A program made the translations under genes and the position numbers. The notes under the pieces were generated by a model. That model was not told where the DNA came from. It saw only the letters and a program-made list of their open reading frames with translations, and made no database searches. Source: DASUSF01 sp036375275 (GTDB lineage Bacteria > Pseudomonadota > Alphaproteobacteria > Geminicoccales > Geminicoccaceae). Taken from it: a DNA stretch of 9,455 nucleotides. The stretch covers positions 1 to 9,455 of the forward strand of contig DASUSF010000248.1 in assembly GCA_036375275.1 (NCBI GenBank), read 5' to 3'. Below, piece after piece: positions 9,058 through 9,455 of this stretch (position 1 is the stretch's first letter; each line of letters opens with the position of its first letter).

Positions 9058-9118
9058 AGAGCGGATCCCGATATGAGGGAACCGCCTGCAAGCGGTTCCG
9101 ATCGGGTGAATCCGCTCT
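9058..9118. repeat. Long imperfect palindromic element 1
   Basis: This 61-base element folds into one long interrupted stem of 23 base pairs. The outer arms AGAGCGGAT (9058-9066) and ATCCGCTCT (9110-9118) are a perfect 9-base match. Next come CCCGAT (9067-9072) with ATCGGG (9101-9106), a TGA bulge lying between the right arms. The apical stem is GGAACCGC (9078-9085) with GCGGTTCC (9092-9099) around the loop CTGCAA. It is noncoding and lacks a T run on either side. The structure suits a dispersed intergenic palindrome (REP- or MITE-like) rather than a simple terminator. No second copy is in the window, so repeat status is inference. Confidence 0.6.
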
Positions 9119-9130
9119 GATCCATTGAAA

Positions 9131-9204
9131 TAGAGCAATTTTCTTCCGATGAGCGGAAGGACGTCGCGGTTCGATGCGGTTTTGTCTCATCGGAGATTGC
9201 TTTA
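9131..9204. repeat. Long imperfect palindromic element 2, overlapping a stop codon
   Basis: Basal arms TAGAGCAAT (9131-9139) and ATTGCTTTA (9196-9204) pair over 9 positions with one G-T wobble. After a TTTC bulge, TTCCGATGAG (9144-9153) pairs with CTCATCGGAG (9186-9195) over 10 positions with one wobble, leaving a 32-base apex. The arms are AT-richer than the surroundings. The last three bases, TTA at 9202-9204, are the TAA stop of the minus-strand mutase gene, so that transcript would fold this hairpin immediately at its stop codon; ATTTC follows it, only a weak terminator tail. The AGAGCAATTTTC...CGGTTCG wording recalls dispersed intergenic elements of rhizobial-type genomes, from memory only. 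Confidence 0.55.
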
Positions 9205-9455
9205 GGCGGCGACCCGGCAGCCGCGGTCGACGATCGCGACCACCTCGGCCATGATCCGGTCGAGGGCGAAATCCTTGGGCGTGAATACCGCGGCGACGCC
9301 TGAGGCGCGGAGCGCCGCGGCGTCGGCCGGCGGGATGATTCCGCCGACCACCACCGGGACGTCGTCGAGGCCCGCGCGCTGCATCCGCTCCATGAGGTCC
9401 GCGACCAGGCCGAGGTGCGAGCCGGACAGGATCGACAGCCCGACTACGTGGACCC
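9202..9455 (-). CDS. ecm: B12-binding C-terminal domain of acyl-CoA mutase, ethylmalonyl-CoA mutase-like (5' end missing)
   Basis: The last 83 codons before a TAA stop at 9202 belong to a coenzyme B12-binding domain. The frame continues open beyond the right edge, so the ATG at 9393 is internal. Visible landmarks are VHVVGLSILSGSHLGLV, where LSGSH is a cobalamin-contacting loop, then DDVPVVVGGIIPPADA and VFTPKDFALDRIMAEVV. Known family members share VVVGGIIPP, and the LSILSGSH and TPKDF wording fits ethylmalonyl-CoA mutase (Ecm/MeaA) better than methylmalonyl-CoA mutase. Ecm converts ethylmalonyl-CoA to methylsuccinyl-CoA in the ethylmalonyl-CoA pathway for acetate or C1 assimilation. The substrate-binding TIM barrel lies outside the window, so a methylmalonyl-CoA or related mutase remains possible. 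The stop codon is part of palindromic element 2. Confidence 0.75.
   Translation of the reverse strand, partial: VHVVGLSILSGSHLGLVADLMERMQRAGLDDVPVVVGGIIPPADAAALRASGVAAVFTPKDFALDRIMAEVVAIVDRGCRVAA

Noticed and set aside
8811..9125. A 104-codon minus-strand frame in the intergenic gap
   Set aside because: No domain, Pro/Gly/Arg-rich, traverses palindromic element 1, and overlaps the oxidoreductase start.
9202..9393. A 63-residue small protein starting at 9393
   Set aside because: The frame continues open to the right edge with conserved B12-domain residues, so this is an internal Met of a larger truncated gene.

Overview
The window is GC-rich DNA that looks like an alphaproteobacterial chromosome, most plausibly a high-GC Rhodospirillales or Rhizobiales-like lineage. 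The reasons are strong G/C bias at third codon positions, a SUF operon headed by an Rrf2-type SUF regulator, a GluQRS enzyme, an ethylmalonyl-CoA-mutase-like B12-binding domain, and long intergenic palindromic elements of a style common in these genomes. The assignment is by inference; no rRNA or other marker gene is present.

Layout, left to right. Positions 1-3932 (minus strand) hold the head of a SUF iron-sulfur cluster assembly operon. Read in transcription order it is an Rrf2-family SUF regulator (GTG start at 3932), sufB, sufC, and a 3'-truncated sufD that runs off the left edge. A candidate promoter with dyad symmetries sits at 3951-4008. Upstream on the same strand are a PA0069-family radical SAM protein of unknown function (4105-5184) and a small carboxylesterase/phospholipase-family hydrolase (5225-5917).

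A 122-base divergent spacer separates these from a plus-strand gene pair: gluQ (tRNA-Asp glutamyl-queuosine synthetase, 6040-6954) and a lipoprotein alpha/beta hydrolase (6951-7901), joined by a 4-base ATGA stop/start overlap. The hydrolase overlaps tail-to-tail by 29 bases with a minus-strand Gfo/Idh/MocA oxidoreductase (7873-8814) that resembles GnnA, the UDP-GlcNAc 3-dehydrogenase of lipid A diamine-sugar synthesis. Upstream of it lies about 390 bases without a credible gene, containing a short hairpin and two long imperfect palindromes. The second palindrome includes the stop codon of the last gene, a 5'-truncated acyl-CoA mutase B12-binding domain most like ethylmalonyl-CoA mutase (9202-9455).

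How the genes work together: the regulator would sense Fe-S status and control SufBCD, in which SufB and SufD form the cluster scaffold and SufC is the ATPase. The radical SAM protein needs a [4Fe-4S] cluster and lies just upstream on the same strand, which may be coincidental. The remaining genes (tRNA modification, lipid hydrolysis, sugar-nucleotide oxidation, C4/C5 acyl-CoA carbon skeleton rearrangement) look like ordinary chromosomal neighbours. I see no phage, transposase, CRISPR or defence genes. The most open questions are the palindromic elements, the coupling of gluQ to a lipoprotein hydrolase, the isolated GnnA-like gene, and the function of the radical SAM protein.
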